Positions 16,427 through 24,848 of a stretch of 64,000 bases of DNA are shown here, piece after piece. The translations under genes were made by a program, and so were the position numbers. The stretch covers positions 124,001 to 188,000 of the forward strand of contig JAJPHI010000009.1 in NCBI GenBank assembly GCA_021325355.1, read 5' to 3'. Origin of the DNA: Pseudomonadota bacterium (lineage in GTDB: Bacteria; Desulfobacterota; Binatia; Binatales; Binataceae). The notes under the pieces were generated by a model that worked only from the letters and a program-made list of their open reading frames with translations, ran no database searches and was not told where the DNA came from. How positions within the stretch are numbered: position 1 is the stretch's first letter; every line of letters starts with the position of its first letter.

Positions 16427-18658
16427 CTATGGCACGCCGAGCCAGAGGACGCCGAGCGGCGGCAGGCGCAGGCTTATCGAGGCGGCGAGCCCGTGATGAG
16501 GAATCGGCTCGGCGGCCACGCCGCCGCCATTGCCGACGTTGCTGCCGCCGAACAGTTCGGAATCGGTATTGAGGATTTCGGGATACCAACCGAGCGTCGG
16601 CACACCGACCCGATAGCCCTCGCGCACCACCGGCGCGAAGTTGCAGACGCAGAGGATGCGGCGGGCGGGGCTATGCGGCGTCATCCGCATGAAGGCGATC
16701 ACGTTGTCATCGGCGTTGTCGGCGTCGATGAAATGAAAGCCGGCCGGCTCGCTGTCGGCCTCCCAGAGGGCGGGTTCGGCGCGGTAGAGGCGATTCAACT
16801 CGCGCACCATGGCCTGCAGTTTCCGATGACTCTCGTCGTTCAGCAAGTGCCAGTCGAGGCTGTGATCGTGATCCCATTCGCGCCACTGGCCGAACTCGCT
16901 GCCCATGAACAGCATCTTCTTGCCCGGTCGCGCCCACATGTAGCCGTAGAGCGCGCGCAGATTGGCGAATTTCTGCCATTCGTCGCCGGGCATCTTCGAG
17001 AGCATCGAGGCCTTGCCGTACACGACTTCGTCGTGCGACAGGGGCAGGATGAAGTTTTCGCTCCAGGCGTAGAGAAAGCCGAAGGTGATGTCGCGATGAT
17101 GGTAGCGGCGATGGATGGGATCGCGCGAGAAGTAGTTCAAGGTATCATGCATCCATCCCATGTCCCATTTGAAGCCGAAGCCGAGTCCGCCCGCGTAGAC
17201 GGGACGACTGATGCCGGGCCAGGCGGTGGATTCCTCGGCGATCATGGTAATGCCGGGCTGGTCGCGGTAGACGGTTTCGTTCATCTGCTTGATAAACTCG
17301 AGCGCTTCGAGGTTTTCGTTGCCGCCGTAGCGATTCGGCCGCCACTGTCCCGGTCGGCGGGCATAGTCGAGATAGAGCATTGAGGCGACCGCGTCGACGC
17401 GCAGGCCGTCGGCGTGGAAATCGCGCAGCCAGGTGAGCGCGCTGGCGACGAGGAAATTGCGGACTTCGTTGCGGCCGTAATTGAAGATGTAAGTGTTCCA
17501 CTCCGGATGAAAGCCCTGGGTCGGGTCGAGATGCTCGTAGAGGGCGGTGCCGTCGAAGCGCCCCAGGGAGAAGGCGTCGGTGGGAAAATGGGCCGGCACC
17601 CAGTCGAGAATCACGCCGACACCCTGCCGATGGAGCTCATCGACGAAGAAGCGGAAATCATCGGGCGTGCCGAAGCGGGCGGTCGGGGCAAAGTATCCGG
17701 TCACCTGATAACCCCACGAGCCGCTGAACGGATGCTCCATCACCGGCAGCAGTTCGACATGGGTGAAACCCATGTCGGCGACGTACCGTCCCAGGGTGGC
17801 GGCGAGCTCGCGATAGGTTAAGGAGCGGTCCTGCTCTTCGGGCACCCGCCGCCAGGACCCCAGATGCACTTCGTAGATGGTCATCGGGCTGCGCGTCAGA
17901 TCGCGGCGGCGGCGAGCCTCGAGCCAGTCGGCGTCGGCAAACTGGTAGCTGCGGCGATAGACGATCGAGGCGGTGGCGGGGGGGAGCTCGGTCGCGGCGG
18001 CAAACGGATCCGCCTTCAGCATCATGTGATCGGCGGTGCGGATTTCGAACTTGTATTTTTCGCCGGCGCCCAGACCAGGCACGAAAATCTCCCAGATGCC
18101 CGAGGCGCCCAGCGAGCGCATCATGTGGATGCGGCCGTCCCAGTGATTGAAATCGCCGACCACGCTCACGCCGGCCGCATTCGGCGCCCATACGGCGAAG
18201 CCGACGCCTTCGACGTCGCCCAACTGTAGCAGGTGGGCACCAAGTTTTTCCGCGATGCGTTCGTGGCGACCCTGATTCCACAAGAGCTGATCCAGGTCGC
18301 CGATGGTGGGCAGGAAGGAATAGGGATCGAAAAACGTCTCGGTTCGACCGTTGGGATAGGTGGCGGCAAGTTTATAGGCAAAGACCTCGTGCCGGCCGGG
18401 AAAGGATGCGGTGAACAAACCGTCGGCGGCGCTCCACGGTGCCATGGGCTCGCGGCCTTCGTCGGTGATGACGGCCATCGCGGTCGCCCCTGGCCGCCAG
18501 GCGCGGATCGTCACCCCGCCCTGATCGAGATGAGCGCCGAGGATCGCGTGAGGATCGGCGTGACGCAGTTGCAGTAAGCGTCGGAGTTCGTCCTGAGGAA
18601 CGCCTTCAGTCGCATTATTCATTCGCTGCCCAAAGCTGCCTGCACCTGCCACGTTCAT
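16427..18658 (-). CDS. glgB: 1,4-alpha-glucan branching enzyme
   Basis: GH13 branching enzyme that makes alpha-1,6 branches in glycogen. About 743 residues: an N1 module (about 30-120), a CBM48 module (about 140-230; WAPNAAGVSVVGDFNHWDG), the catalytic barrel (about 260-600) and a C-terminal beta domain. Catalytic residues are visible: nucleophile Asp422 in GLRVDAVASMLY, acid/base Glu475 in IAEEST, and LSHDEVVYGK. The start is uncertain: ATG 18658 has GGAGG only one base away; ATG 18622 and upstream TTG 18730 are alternatives. No glgA, glgC or glgX is nearby. Confidence 0.93.
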   Translation of the reverse strand: MNVAGAGSFGQRMNNATEGVPQDELRRLLQLRHADPHAILGAHLDQGGVTIRAWRPGATAMAVITDEGREPMAPWSAADGLFTASFPGRHEVFAYKLAATYPNGRTETFFDPYSFLPTIGDLDQLLWNQGRHERIAEKLGAHLLQLGDVEGVGFAVWAPNAAGVSVVGDFNHWDGRIHMMRSLGASGIWEIFVPGLGAGEKYKFEIRTADHMMLKADPFAAATELPPATASIVYRRSYQFADADWLEARRRRDLTRSPMTIYEVHLGSWRRVPEEQDRSLTYRELAATLGRYVADMGFTHVELLPVMEHPFSGSWGYQVTGYFAPTARFGTPDDFRFFVDELHRQGVGVILDWVPAHFPTDAFSLGRFDGTALYEHLDPTQGFHPEWNTYIFNYGRNEVRNFLVASALTWLRDFHADGLRVDAVASMLYLDYARRPGQWRPNRYGGNENLEALEFIKQMNETVYRDQPGITMIAEESTAWPGISRPVYAGGLGFGFKWDMGWMHDTLNYFSRDPIHRRYHHRDITFGFLYAWSENFILPLSHDEVVYGKASMLSKMPGDEWQKFANLRALYGYMWARPGKKMLFMGSEFGQWREWDHDHSLDWHLLNDESHRKLQAMVRELNRLYRAEPALWEADSEPAGFHFIDADNADDNVIAFMRMTPHSPARRILCVCNFAPVVREGYRVGVPTLGWYPEILNTDSELFGGSNVGNGGGVAAEPIPHHGLAASISLRLPPLGVLWLGVP

Positions 18659-18969
18659 GCCTCCACGCTGTTCGCGGGAGAAGCGGAGCAATTTATCTTC
18701 CAAGCTAACGCCCATCGTCGCCAGGCTCAATTACGCGCCGCTTGGTGGTCACGGATGCGTCAATAAGCCGAAGATTTGCGGCGTGCGCGCAACGCCGCAA
18801 GGCCAGGCTAACGACGGCTTCGAGCATCGTTGGTCGGCAACCATTTACGTAGCGGTATCGCGATGGTACGAGGTAACGTAAGTTTTCCGATCATCATGGA
18901 GGCGCGAGACGGCCGGCGCCGCTCGCCCTGAACGTCAGTCACGTTGCATAAGCGAAGCCGGAGAATGCC
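18659..18969. other. Divergent intergenic region between glgB and the MaoC gene
   Basis: About 310 bp without a convincing gene. It must hold the promoters of both flanking genes. I see no strong sigma70 match, hairpin or repeat; a minus-strand GATAAAT (about 18696-18702) lies inside the possible N-terminal extension of glgB and could be a -10 element, which would favour the shorter glgB start. A ribosome site GGAG at 18960-18963 serves the MaoC gene. Confidence 0.5.
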
Positions 18970-19842
18970 ATGAGCGGTTACCAGACGAGCGAAGTCTATG
19001 TCGGGCGCGATTACGGCGGGTTTGACTTCGTGATTGATCGGACAGCGGTCGAGAACTATATCGCGGCGACGGGCGACGATAACCCCTGGTATCTCGGCGA
19101 GTCGCCGCTCGGCGGTCCGATCGCGCCGGCGTTGATTCTGCATTCGGCGGTGTTCCGCACGCAGGCCTGGTACCTGCCGAATATCTTCGGCAATCTGCAC
19201 GCGCGCCAGGAATGGCAGGGTTTCGCGCCGATTCGGTTGGACGACCAGATCCATTCGCGCTCGGTGATTGTCGATCGCTACCTCAAGCGCGATCGCGAAT
19301 ACGTCGTCAATGAATGCCTGTTGCTGAATGGCGCGGGCCAGATCGTGCAGCGCTCGCGCACCCATCAGAGTTTTCTCGTGCAGCAGGCGCCGGCGGGTTA
19401 TGCGGTGGATCGCGGTCGCGAGAAGGCCGCGACCCGCAGTTTCAGAATCGGCGAAGGACCCGGCGAGCGGATCGAGACGCCGATGCGGCGCATCACGCAG
19501 GCGATGTGCATGGCGTTCTCGGGACCGTCGCTCAATTACCACACGGATCGCGAGGCGGCGATCAAGCTCGGCTTCCCCGAGATCGTGGTGCAGGGGATGT
19601 GGTCGGTATGCCTTATCGCCGAGATGATGACCCGCCGCTTCGGTCTCGGCTTCATCATCGGCGGGCGGATGGATTTGCGGCTGGTCAACGTGCTGTGGGC
19701 CGAGGAAATCAGCGGCGCCCGCGGACGCATCGTCGAACGTCATCCGGAAGGAGCGCGGACGCGCGCCGAAGTGGAGGTCTGGACCGAGAAGGCCGACGGC
19801 ACCAAGACGATCGTGGGCACCGCGAGCGCGGTCGAGCTATAG
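18970..19842 (+). CDS. Double-hotdog MaoC-like dehydratase
   Basis: 290-residue protein with two hotdog units. The N-terminal half (about 15-150) resembles the FAS1-type dehydratase N-terminal domain (VENYIAATGDDNPWYLGESPLGGPIAPAL); the C-terminal half (about 170-285) has the MaoC hydratase layout (ITQAMCMAFSGPSLNYHTDREAA, FPEIVVQGMW). Such proteins hydrate or dehydrate 2-enoyl/3-hydroxyacyl thioesters. The canonical Asp-x4-His of R-specific hydratases is altered (the segment reads SGPSLNYHTD), so activity should not be assumed. ATG with GGAG nine bases upstream. Alone between divergent and convergent neighbours. Confidence 0.8.
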   Translation: MSGYQTSEVYVGRDYGGFDFVIDRTAVENYIAATGDDNPWYLGESPLGGPIAPALILHSAVFRTQAWYLPNIFGNLHARQEWQGFAPIRLDDQIHSRSVIVDRYLKRDREYVVNECLLLNGAGQIVQRSRTHQSFLVQQAPAGYAVDRGREKAATRSFRIGEGPGERIETPMRRITQAMCMAFSGPSLNYHTDREAAIKLGFPEIVVQGMWSVCLIAEMMTRRFGLGFIIGGRMDLRLVNVLWAEEISGARGRIVERHPEGARTRAEVEVWTEKADGTKTIVGTASAVEL

Positions 19843-19861
19843 ACCGCACGGGGCGGCGGAA

Positions 19862-19878
19862 CCTGCGCGTCGCGCAGG
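19862..19878. terminator. Hairpin between convergent MaoC gene and pepP
   Basis: CCTGCGC-GTC-GCGCAGG, a perfect 7-bp stem, 20 bases after the MaoC-gene stop and 13 before the pepP stop. No T-run, so a weak or factor-assisted terminator at most. Confidence 0.35.
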
Positions 19879-19890
19879 CGTCGACGTGCG

Positions 19891-21210
19891 CTAGCCGATG
19901 GTCAGCGCTTCGATCTCGGCCACGGACTTCGGGACGGACGCGGTCAGGACCTCGTGACCTTCCGCCGTGACCATCACGTCATCTTCGATGCGGATGCCGA
20001 TGCCGCGGAACTCCTCGGGTGCGGCCTCGTTGTCCGGGGCGATATAGATGCCGGGCTCAGCCGTCAACACCATCCCTGGTTCGAGCGTCCGCGATTGTCC
20101 GTTGAGCCGATAGAGTCCGACGTCATGCACGTCCATGCCGAGCCAGTGACTGGTGCGATGCATGTAGAAGCGATGGAACAGGCCCTTCTGCAGGATCTCT
20201 TCGACGGGCTCCTTGAGCAGGCCCAGATGGCGCATCCCGTCGACCAGCACGCGGACGGCGGCGTCGTGCGGTTCGTCGAAAGTGACGCCGGGGCGAATCG
20301 TGTCGATGGCCTTGAGCTGGGCGGCGAGAACTATCTCATACAGGTCGCGCTGCAGGGGACTGAAGCGCGCGCCGATCGGAAAGGTGCGGGTAACGTCCGA
20401 GGCGTAGAAACCGTACTCGCAGCCGGCATCGATGAGCATCAGCTCGCCGGTGCGCATCTCGCGATCGTTGTTGATGTAGTGAAGGGTGGCGGCGTTCGGT
20501 CCCGAGGCGATAATCGAAGGATAGCTGGGGCCGGCGGAGCCCTGTTTGCGGAAGGTATAGTTGACCAGCGCCTCGATTTCCCATTCCATCATGCCGCCGC
20601 GCGCCTGGCGCATCGCGGCCTCATGCGCGCTTCGCGAGATAGCGATCGCCTGACGCATCGCGGCGACCTCTTCGGGACGCTTGAAGAGGCGCATTTCGTG
20701 GATGATTTCGCGCGGATCGAGCAGCGCATTGGGACCGCGACCGGTGCGCGGACGCATCGCACCGCCCGCCTTGACCATCTCGAGCACGCGCGCCTCGATT
20801 TTGGGATTGACGCCGAGGGGAAAGTAGATGCGCTCGGCGAGGTCAATGATGCGGGAGGCGATGCGGTCGAATTCGTCGATGGTGTAGGCCTTGCGGGCGC
20901 CATAGTCGGCGAGCGCGCCTTCGATTCCCGCGCGGCGGCCGGTCCAGGTTTCGCGCTCCTTGTCGCGGGGGCGGACAAACATGATGAAGTCGTCGGCCTG
21001 GCCCGGGGCAAAAAGGACAATCGCTTCCGGCTCATCGAAGCCGGTCAGGTAGTAAAGGTCGTTATCCTGGCGGTAGATAAATTCGACGTCGCCGGAGCGC
21101 AGCGCGACGGGCGCGCTCGGCAGGATCGCCACGGCCTCGCCAATCGCCGCCATGAATTTCCGGCGACGGTCGGCAAAGACTTCGCGATGGATGGCGGAGT
21201 TCGGGTTCAT
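19891..21210 (-). CDS. pepP: Xaa-Pro aminopeptidase
   Basis: M24B metallopeptidase that removes N-terminal residues linked to proline. 439 residues: an AMP_N domain (about 5-135; FIYRQDNDLYYLTGFDEPEA) and a pita-bread catalytic domain (about 175-425). The five metal ligands can be followed: Asp in LIDAGCEYGFYASD, the second Asp of that segment, His in THWLGMDVHDVG region, Glu in LTAEPGIY and Glu in RIEDDV. ATG 21210 lies only a few bases from an AGAATAT sequence, so its message may have a very short leader. Divergence from no gene; it is followed on the same strand only by convergent DNA. Confidence 0.95.
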   Translation of the reverse strand: MNPNSAIHREVFADRRRKFMAAIGEAVAILPSAPVALRSGDVEFIYRQDNDLYYLTGFDEPEAIVLFAPGQADDFIMFVRPRDKERETWTGRRAGIEGALADYGARKAYTIDEFDRIASRIIDLAERIYFPLGVNPKIEARVLEMVKAGGAMRPRTGRGPNALLDPREIIHEMRLFKRPEEVAAMRQAIAISRSAHEAAMRQARGGMMEWEIEALVNYTFRKQGSAGPSYPSIIASGPNAATLHYINNDREMRTGELMLIDAGCEYGFYASDVTRTFPIGARFSPLQRDLYEIVLAAQLKAIDTIRPGVTFDEPHDAAVRVLVDGMRHLGLLKEPVEEILQKGLFHRFYMHRTSHWLGMDVHDVGLYRLNGQSRTLEPGMVLTAEPGIYIAPDNEAAPEEFRGIGIRIEDDVMVTAEGHEVLTASVPKSVAEIEALTIG

Positions 21211-21251
21211 CGTCGATATTCTGCCTCAGCCGGCTGATGAACGGGAATCGT

Positions 21252-22337
21252 TCAACCGGCCTTGCGCAACTGGGACCGTTTGGAAGCGATACATTCCATC
21301 AGGTCGTTCCACGACTTGACGAAGGCTTCGGCGCCCTCTTTCTGGAGCTGTTCGGCGAGCGCGTCGACGTCGATTCCGGCGCTGCGGAACTGCGCGAGCA
21401 CCTGCTCGCAATCGCCGCCGTCAGGCGCCAGCGGCGGGCCGACCTCGCCGTGGTCGGCGAGCGCATGCAGAGTCGGCTCGGGTATCGTGTTGACGGTGAA
21501 GGGCGCGGCCAGCGCCTTGACGTAGAGCACGTCGGAAGCCCTGGGGTCCTTGGTGCCGGTACTGGCCCAGAGCAGGCGCTGGGGACGCGCGCCGAAATTG
21601 TACGCGCGGAGCCATCGCGGCGAGACCAGGAGCTCGCGCGAGGCTTTGAAGGTGCGCCCTGCTATCGCGATGCCGAGCTTGTCGCGCAGGGGCTCGGGCA
21701 CCTTGCCGGCCACCGCGACATCCCAGCGGCTGATGAACAGGGAGGCGACCGACGCCACCGCGGGATCGAGGCCGGCTTCGATCCGTCGTTCGACGCCGCG
21801 CATATAGGCGTCGGCGGCGGCGAGGTACTGCTCGCGCGAGAACAGCAGCGTGACGTTGACCGGGATGCCGGCGAAGATGGCTTCCTCGATAGCCGGCAAG
21901 CCTTCGCGGGTACCGGGAATCTTAATCAGCAGATTGGGCCGCTGCGCGCGCCGGTGAAGATCGCGTGCCGCGGCGATGGAACGGGCGGTGTCGTAGGCCA
22001 GGAGCGGTGACACTTCGAGCGAGACGAAGCCGTCCACCCCGCTCGTCCGATCAAAGATTGGACGAAAGAGATCGGCGGCGCGCGTCAAATCGTCGAGCGC
22101 CAGGGTGAAAAACAGCTCTTCTTCGGACTCGCCGGAGTCGAGTCCCTGGCGGATGACGTCGTCGTAATCGGCACTCTTCTTTATCGCATTATCGAAAATG
22201 GTGGGATTCGAGGTGAGCCCCGTCACCGAGAGCTCGTCGATATAGCGCCTAAGCGTGCCGCTGGTGAGCAGGGCGCGGGTGATATTGTCGAGCCAGATGC
22301 TCTGGCCGAGGTTGCGTAGAATGGCGTTGGCTTTCAT
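21252..22337 (-). CDS. tal: Transaldolase
   Basis: Transfers dihydroxyacetone units in the pentose phosphate pathway. 361 residues, the length of the cyanobacterial/actinobacterial type rather than E. coli TalB. The Schiff-base lysine is Lys139 in NLLIKIPGT; TGLTSNPTIF (40-49), VNVTLLFS and the RLLWASTGTKDP segment are all characteristic. The ATG at 22337 is fixed by a good GGAGG site six bases upstream. pepP lies 41 bp downstream on the same strand. Often this type clusters with pgi, zwf or tkt; none is here. Confidence 0.95.
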   Translation of the reverse strand: MKANAILRNLGQSIWLDNITRALLTSGTLRRYIDELSVTGLTSNPTIFDNAIKKSADYDDVIRQGLDSGESEEELFFTLALDDLTRAADLFRPIFDRTSGVDGFVSLEVSPLLAYDTARSIAAARDLHRRAQRPNLLIKIPGTREGLPAIEEAIFAGIPVNVTLLFSREQYLAAADAYMRGVERRIEAGLDPAVASVASLFISRWDVAVAGKVPEPLRDKLGIAIAGRTFKASRELLVSPRWLRAYNFGARPQRLLWASTGTKDPRASDVLYVKALAAPFTVNTIPEPTLHALADHGEVGPPLAPDGGDCEQVLAQFRSAGIDVDALAEQLQKEGAEAFVKSWNDLMECIASKRSQLRKAG

Positions 22338-22454
22338 CCTGGGCCTCCGGAAGGCCGGGTTTGGGTTGCTGGAATCAGCATCAGTCGTTTCGCGCGCCGA
22401 GGCAAGCCTTCCACAGATCAATCGATAAAACGCGTCATGAGAGCTTCCGACAGA

Positions 22455-22560
22455 CGCAACGATCGGCTAATAAATAGAGGCTTGACCGGAATAATCGTTA
22501 TTTTCCGAGATTATTCTCTTTTATACTCTTAGGAGCACTACCGACACTGCTGGGTTTGTG
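22455..22560 (+). promoter_or_regulatory. AT-rich regulatory region with two small palindromes
   Basis: A clearly AT-rich patch in GC-rich DNA between tal and the next gene. It holds TTGACC (22482-22487), the palindrome AATAATCGTTATT (22490-22502), the palindrome GAGATTATTCTC (22507-22518) and a -10-like TATACT (22522-22527). The arrangement fits a regulated promoter for the gene at 22602, with the palindromes as operator sites just upstream of the -10. No clean -35 sits at 17 bp from TATACT. Confidence 0.45.
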
Positions 22561-22601
22561 CAATTTAATCCGCCGTCCGATCGCGTCCCGGGATAGTGAT
22601 A

Positions 22602-22979
22602 ATGCAAGAGAGCGCACGACAGACACCGAAGGCAATCGAGTTTACGCCGCGCGAAGCCGAGGCTCTGGCGGAGGCGCGCGAGGCAGGGTGGCTCACGGTA
22701 AATCGCGCCATCGGCGAAGGGGCGCTCGCACAGTGGCAATTCGAGTGCGAGCGCTACGGCCGTCCCTTCGCGGTAGTGCGCCAGGAGCCGTCGCGCAACA
22801 GCATATGGTTTGTCCTGGCGGCGGGCCGCGCCTGGTCGGAGCGCGAACGGAGTCTCGCCGGGCACGTCCTGTCCTCCACGCAGGGATTCATTCTGAGTGA
22901 GAATTCGCTGCGGGCGTTCACGGGTCCCGATGATGCCGGCAGATTGATGCGGCGATTGCTGGCGTTGACGGCGCATTAA
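22602..22979 (+). CDS. Conserved-looking small soluble protein, function unknown
   Basis: A 125-residue protein I do not recognise. It has no signal peptide or membrane segment. The composition is ordinary for the genome (Ala/Arg/Glu-rich), with a helical N-terminus (TPREAEALAEAREAGWLTV), an aromatic mid-section (YGRPFAVV, NSIWFVLAAGRAWSERE) and a C-terminal amphipathic helix. ATG 22602 is chosen; GTG 22596 two codons earlier is equally open. It follows an AT-rich, palindrome-bearing leader and precedes a luciferase-family gene by 60 bp, so the two could form a transcription unit. Confidence 0.55.
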   Translation: MQESARQTPKAIEFTPREAEALAEAREAGWLTVNRAIGEGALAQWQFECERYGRPFAVVRQEPSRNSIWFVLAAGRAWSERERSLAGHVLSSTQGFILSENSLRAFTGPDDAGRLMRRLLALTAH

Positions 22980-23039
22980 TGACTGCCGACGCCTGAACCG
23001 CGCCGGCGCCCGCCGCACAAAGCACGAGGACGACACGAG

Positions 23040-23924
23040 ATGAAAATCGGCTTCTTCGCGATCGGGATCGGCAATCTGGCGCAGCCGGAGTTAATCGCGA
23101 CGGCAGTGGAACAGGCGGAGCGTTTGAACTTCGCCACCGTCTGGGCGCCGGAGCATCTGCTGTTTCCGCAGACGTTCGCTTCGAAATACCCCTATGCGCG
23201 CGGCGAAAATCTGCCGGTCAGCACGGAGATTCCACTGCTGAATCCGTTCCTTGCCCTGACCTACGCGGCGGCGCGGACGCGGCGTATCCGACTCGCCACC
23301 GGCATCTGCCTGGTTCCCGAATACAATCCCATCCTGCTGGCGAAAATCTGCGCGTCGCTGGATTACCTGAGCAAGGGACGTTTTGCGCTCGGAATCGGTA
23401 TCGGGTGGCTGCGGGAGGAATTCGAGGTACTCGGTATCCCGTGGGAGCGGCGGGCGGGGCGCACGCGCGAGTATATCGAGGCGATGCGCAAGCTGTGGCG
23501 CGGCGACCATACGTATCGCGGGGAGTTCGCGAACTTTACCGGCGTGATCAGCCGTCCCACGCCCGCCCGACCGGGCGGTATCCCGATCCTGGTCGGTGGC
23601 CAGACCGACGCCGCGCTGAAGCGCGCGGCGGCGTATGGCGACGGCTGGTGCGGGTTCAATCTGACGCCCGAGGAGACCGCTGAGGCGGTTAAAAAGATCA
23701 AGACGCTGCTTGCCGCCAACGGCCGTGAGCGCGCGCCGTTCGAGTATGCGATGGCGCCCGTCGCCTCGGCGACGCCGGACGATATGAAGCGGTATCGCGA
23801 CGCCGGGATTGACGAACTGTACCTGACGCCGGTGTTTCGCCATCCCCTGGCGCAGGAAGCCGAGGTGATCAAGCTGATGGAAGAACTGGCCCGCGGATGG
23901 GTCGAACCGGCAACCCGGCTCTAG
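23040..23924 (+). CDS. Luciferase-like (LLM class) F420/FMN-dependent oxidoreductase
   Basis: 294-residue bacterial-luciferase-fold TIM barrel. Typical marks: MKIGFFAIG start, ATVWAPEHLL, RIRLATGICLVP, GRFALGIGIGWLREEFEVLG and GGIPILVGGQTDAALKRAA. The GIGxGWxxxEFxxxG pattern is that of F420-dependent members, but cofactor (F420 or FMN) cannot be proved from this. Substrate unknown. Ribosome site GAGGA nine bases before the ATG. The crotonase gene follows 94 bp downstream on the same strand; a joint role in acyl-CoA metabolism is possible. Confidence 0.85.
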   Translation: MKIGFFAIGIGNLAQPELIATAVEQAERLNFATVWAPEHLLFPQTFASKYPYARGENLPVSTEIPLLNPFLALTYAAARTRRIRLATGICLVPEYNPILLAKICASLDYLSKGRFALGIGIGWLREEFEVLGIPWERRAGRTREYIEAMRKLWRGDHTYRGEFANFTGVISRPTPARPGGIPILVGGQTDAALKRAAAYGDGWCGFNLTPEETAEAVKKIKTLLAANGRERAPFEYAMAPVASATPDDMKRYRDAGIDELYLTPVFRHPLAQEAEVIKLMEELARGWVEPATRL

Positions 23925-24018
23925 CGGCAAGGGTTGACGGCTGGTCGGCGCAAAGCTTAGTTCTTCAGGCGCATTGATCGACGCGAGATCCGGCGCGCTG
24001 CCGGAGTGAGGACGGTAA

Positions 24019-24810
24019 ATGGACAAGTACGGCGATGTTACGGTGGAACTCGGCAAGGATTACGTGGCGTTGATGGAGATTCATCGGCCGCCGCATAATT
24101 TTTTCGATGACGCGCTGATTCGCAACCTCGCCGACGCCTGTGAGACTCTGGACAAGGATGCCGGATGCCGCGCGATCGTGCTGGCGGCCGAAGGCAAGTC
24201 ATTTTGCGCGGGCGCAAACTTTCAGAGCCGTCCGGAGCAGAATCCGCTGAATCAGAGCCAGACCCCGAGCGGCAGCAACCCGCTGTATCTCGAAGCGGTG
24301 CGGCTGTTCCGCTGTCAGAAGCCGATCGTCGCGGCGATCCAGGGCCCGGCGATCGGCGGCGGACTCGGCCTCGCGCTGGTCGCCGATTTCCGCGTGGCGA
24401 CGCCGGAAGCCCGCTTCGCCGGCAACTTCGTCAAGATCGGCATCCATCCGGGCTTCGGTCTGACCTTCACCCTGCCCCGTCTGATCGGTCAGCAGCGAGC
24501 GGCGCTGATGCTGCTGACGGGACGGCGCATCGACGGGGAAACGGCGGTCGCCTGGGGTCTCGCGGATCAATTGTCGACGCCCGAGAAGCTGCGCGACGAC
24601 GCGCGCTCACTGGCGGCCGAGATGGCCGAGAACGCGCCGCTGGCGGTCGTCTCAACGCGAGCGACGCTGCGGGCGAAGCTCGCCGATATGGTCGAAGCGC
24701 AGACGCGTCACGAACTGGCGGAGCAGACGCGTCTGATGAAGACCGCGGACCATCGCGAGGGTATCAAGGCCGTCGCCGAGCGACGGGCCGGGAATTTCGT
24801 CGGCCGCTAG
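24019..24810 (+). CDS. Crotonase-fold protein (enoyl-CoA hydratase/isomerase family) lacking both catalytic Glu
   Basis: 263-residue crotonase. Oxyanion-hole segments are intact: SFCAGANF and GPAIGGGLGLAL. Aligning FAGNFVKIGIHPGFG and LIGQQRAALMLLTG with rat mitochondrial hydratase puts Phe at the Glu144 position and Leu at the Glu164 position, so ordinary hydratase chemistry is unlikely. Members of this kind act as isomerases, hydrolases or lyases, or have unknown roles. Located after the luciferase-family gene, same strand. No ribosome site stronger than GTGAGGA (about 24007-24013) seven bases before the ATG. Confidence 0.85.
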   Translation: MDKYGDVTVELGKDYVALMEIHRPPHNFFDDALIRNLADACETLDKDAGCRAIVLAAEGKSFCAGANFQSRPEQNPLNQSQTPSGSNPLYLEAVRLFRCQKPIVAAIQGPAIGGGLGLALVADFRVATPEARFAGNFVKIGIHPGFGLTFTLPRLIGQQRAALMLLTGRRIDGETAVAWGLADQLSTPEKLRDDARSLAAEMAENAPLAVVSTRATLRAKLADMVEAQTRHELAEQTRLMKTADHREGIKAVAERRAGNFVGR

Positions 24811-24848
24811 GCCGCAAGGCTCGCTGCCGGCACGATCCGGAGCCGCGC

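Noticed and set aside
19954-21237. Open frame of 427 codons on the plus strand opposite pepP
   Set aside because: No recognisable motif; pepP on the minus strand has all metal ligands.
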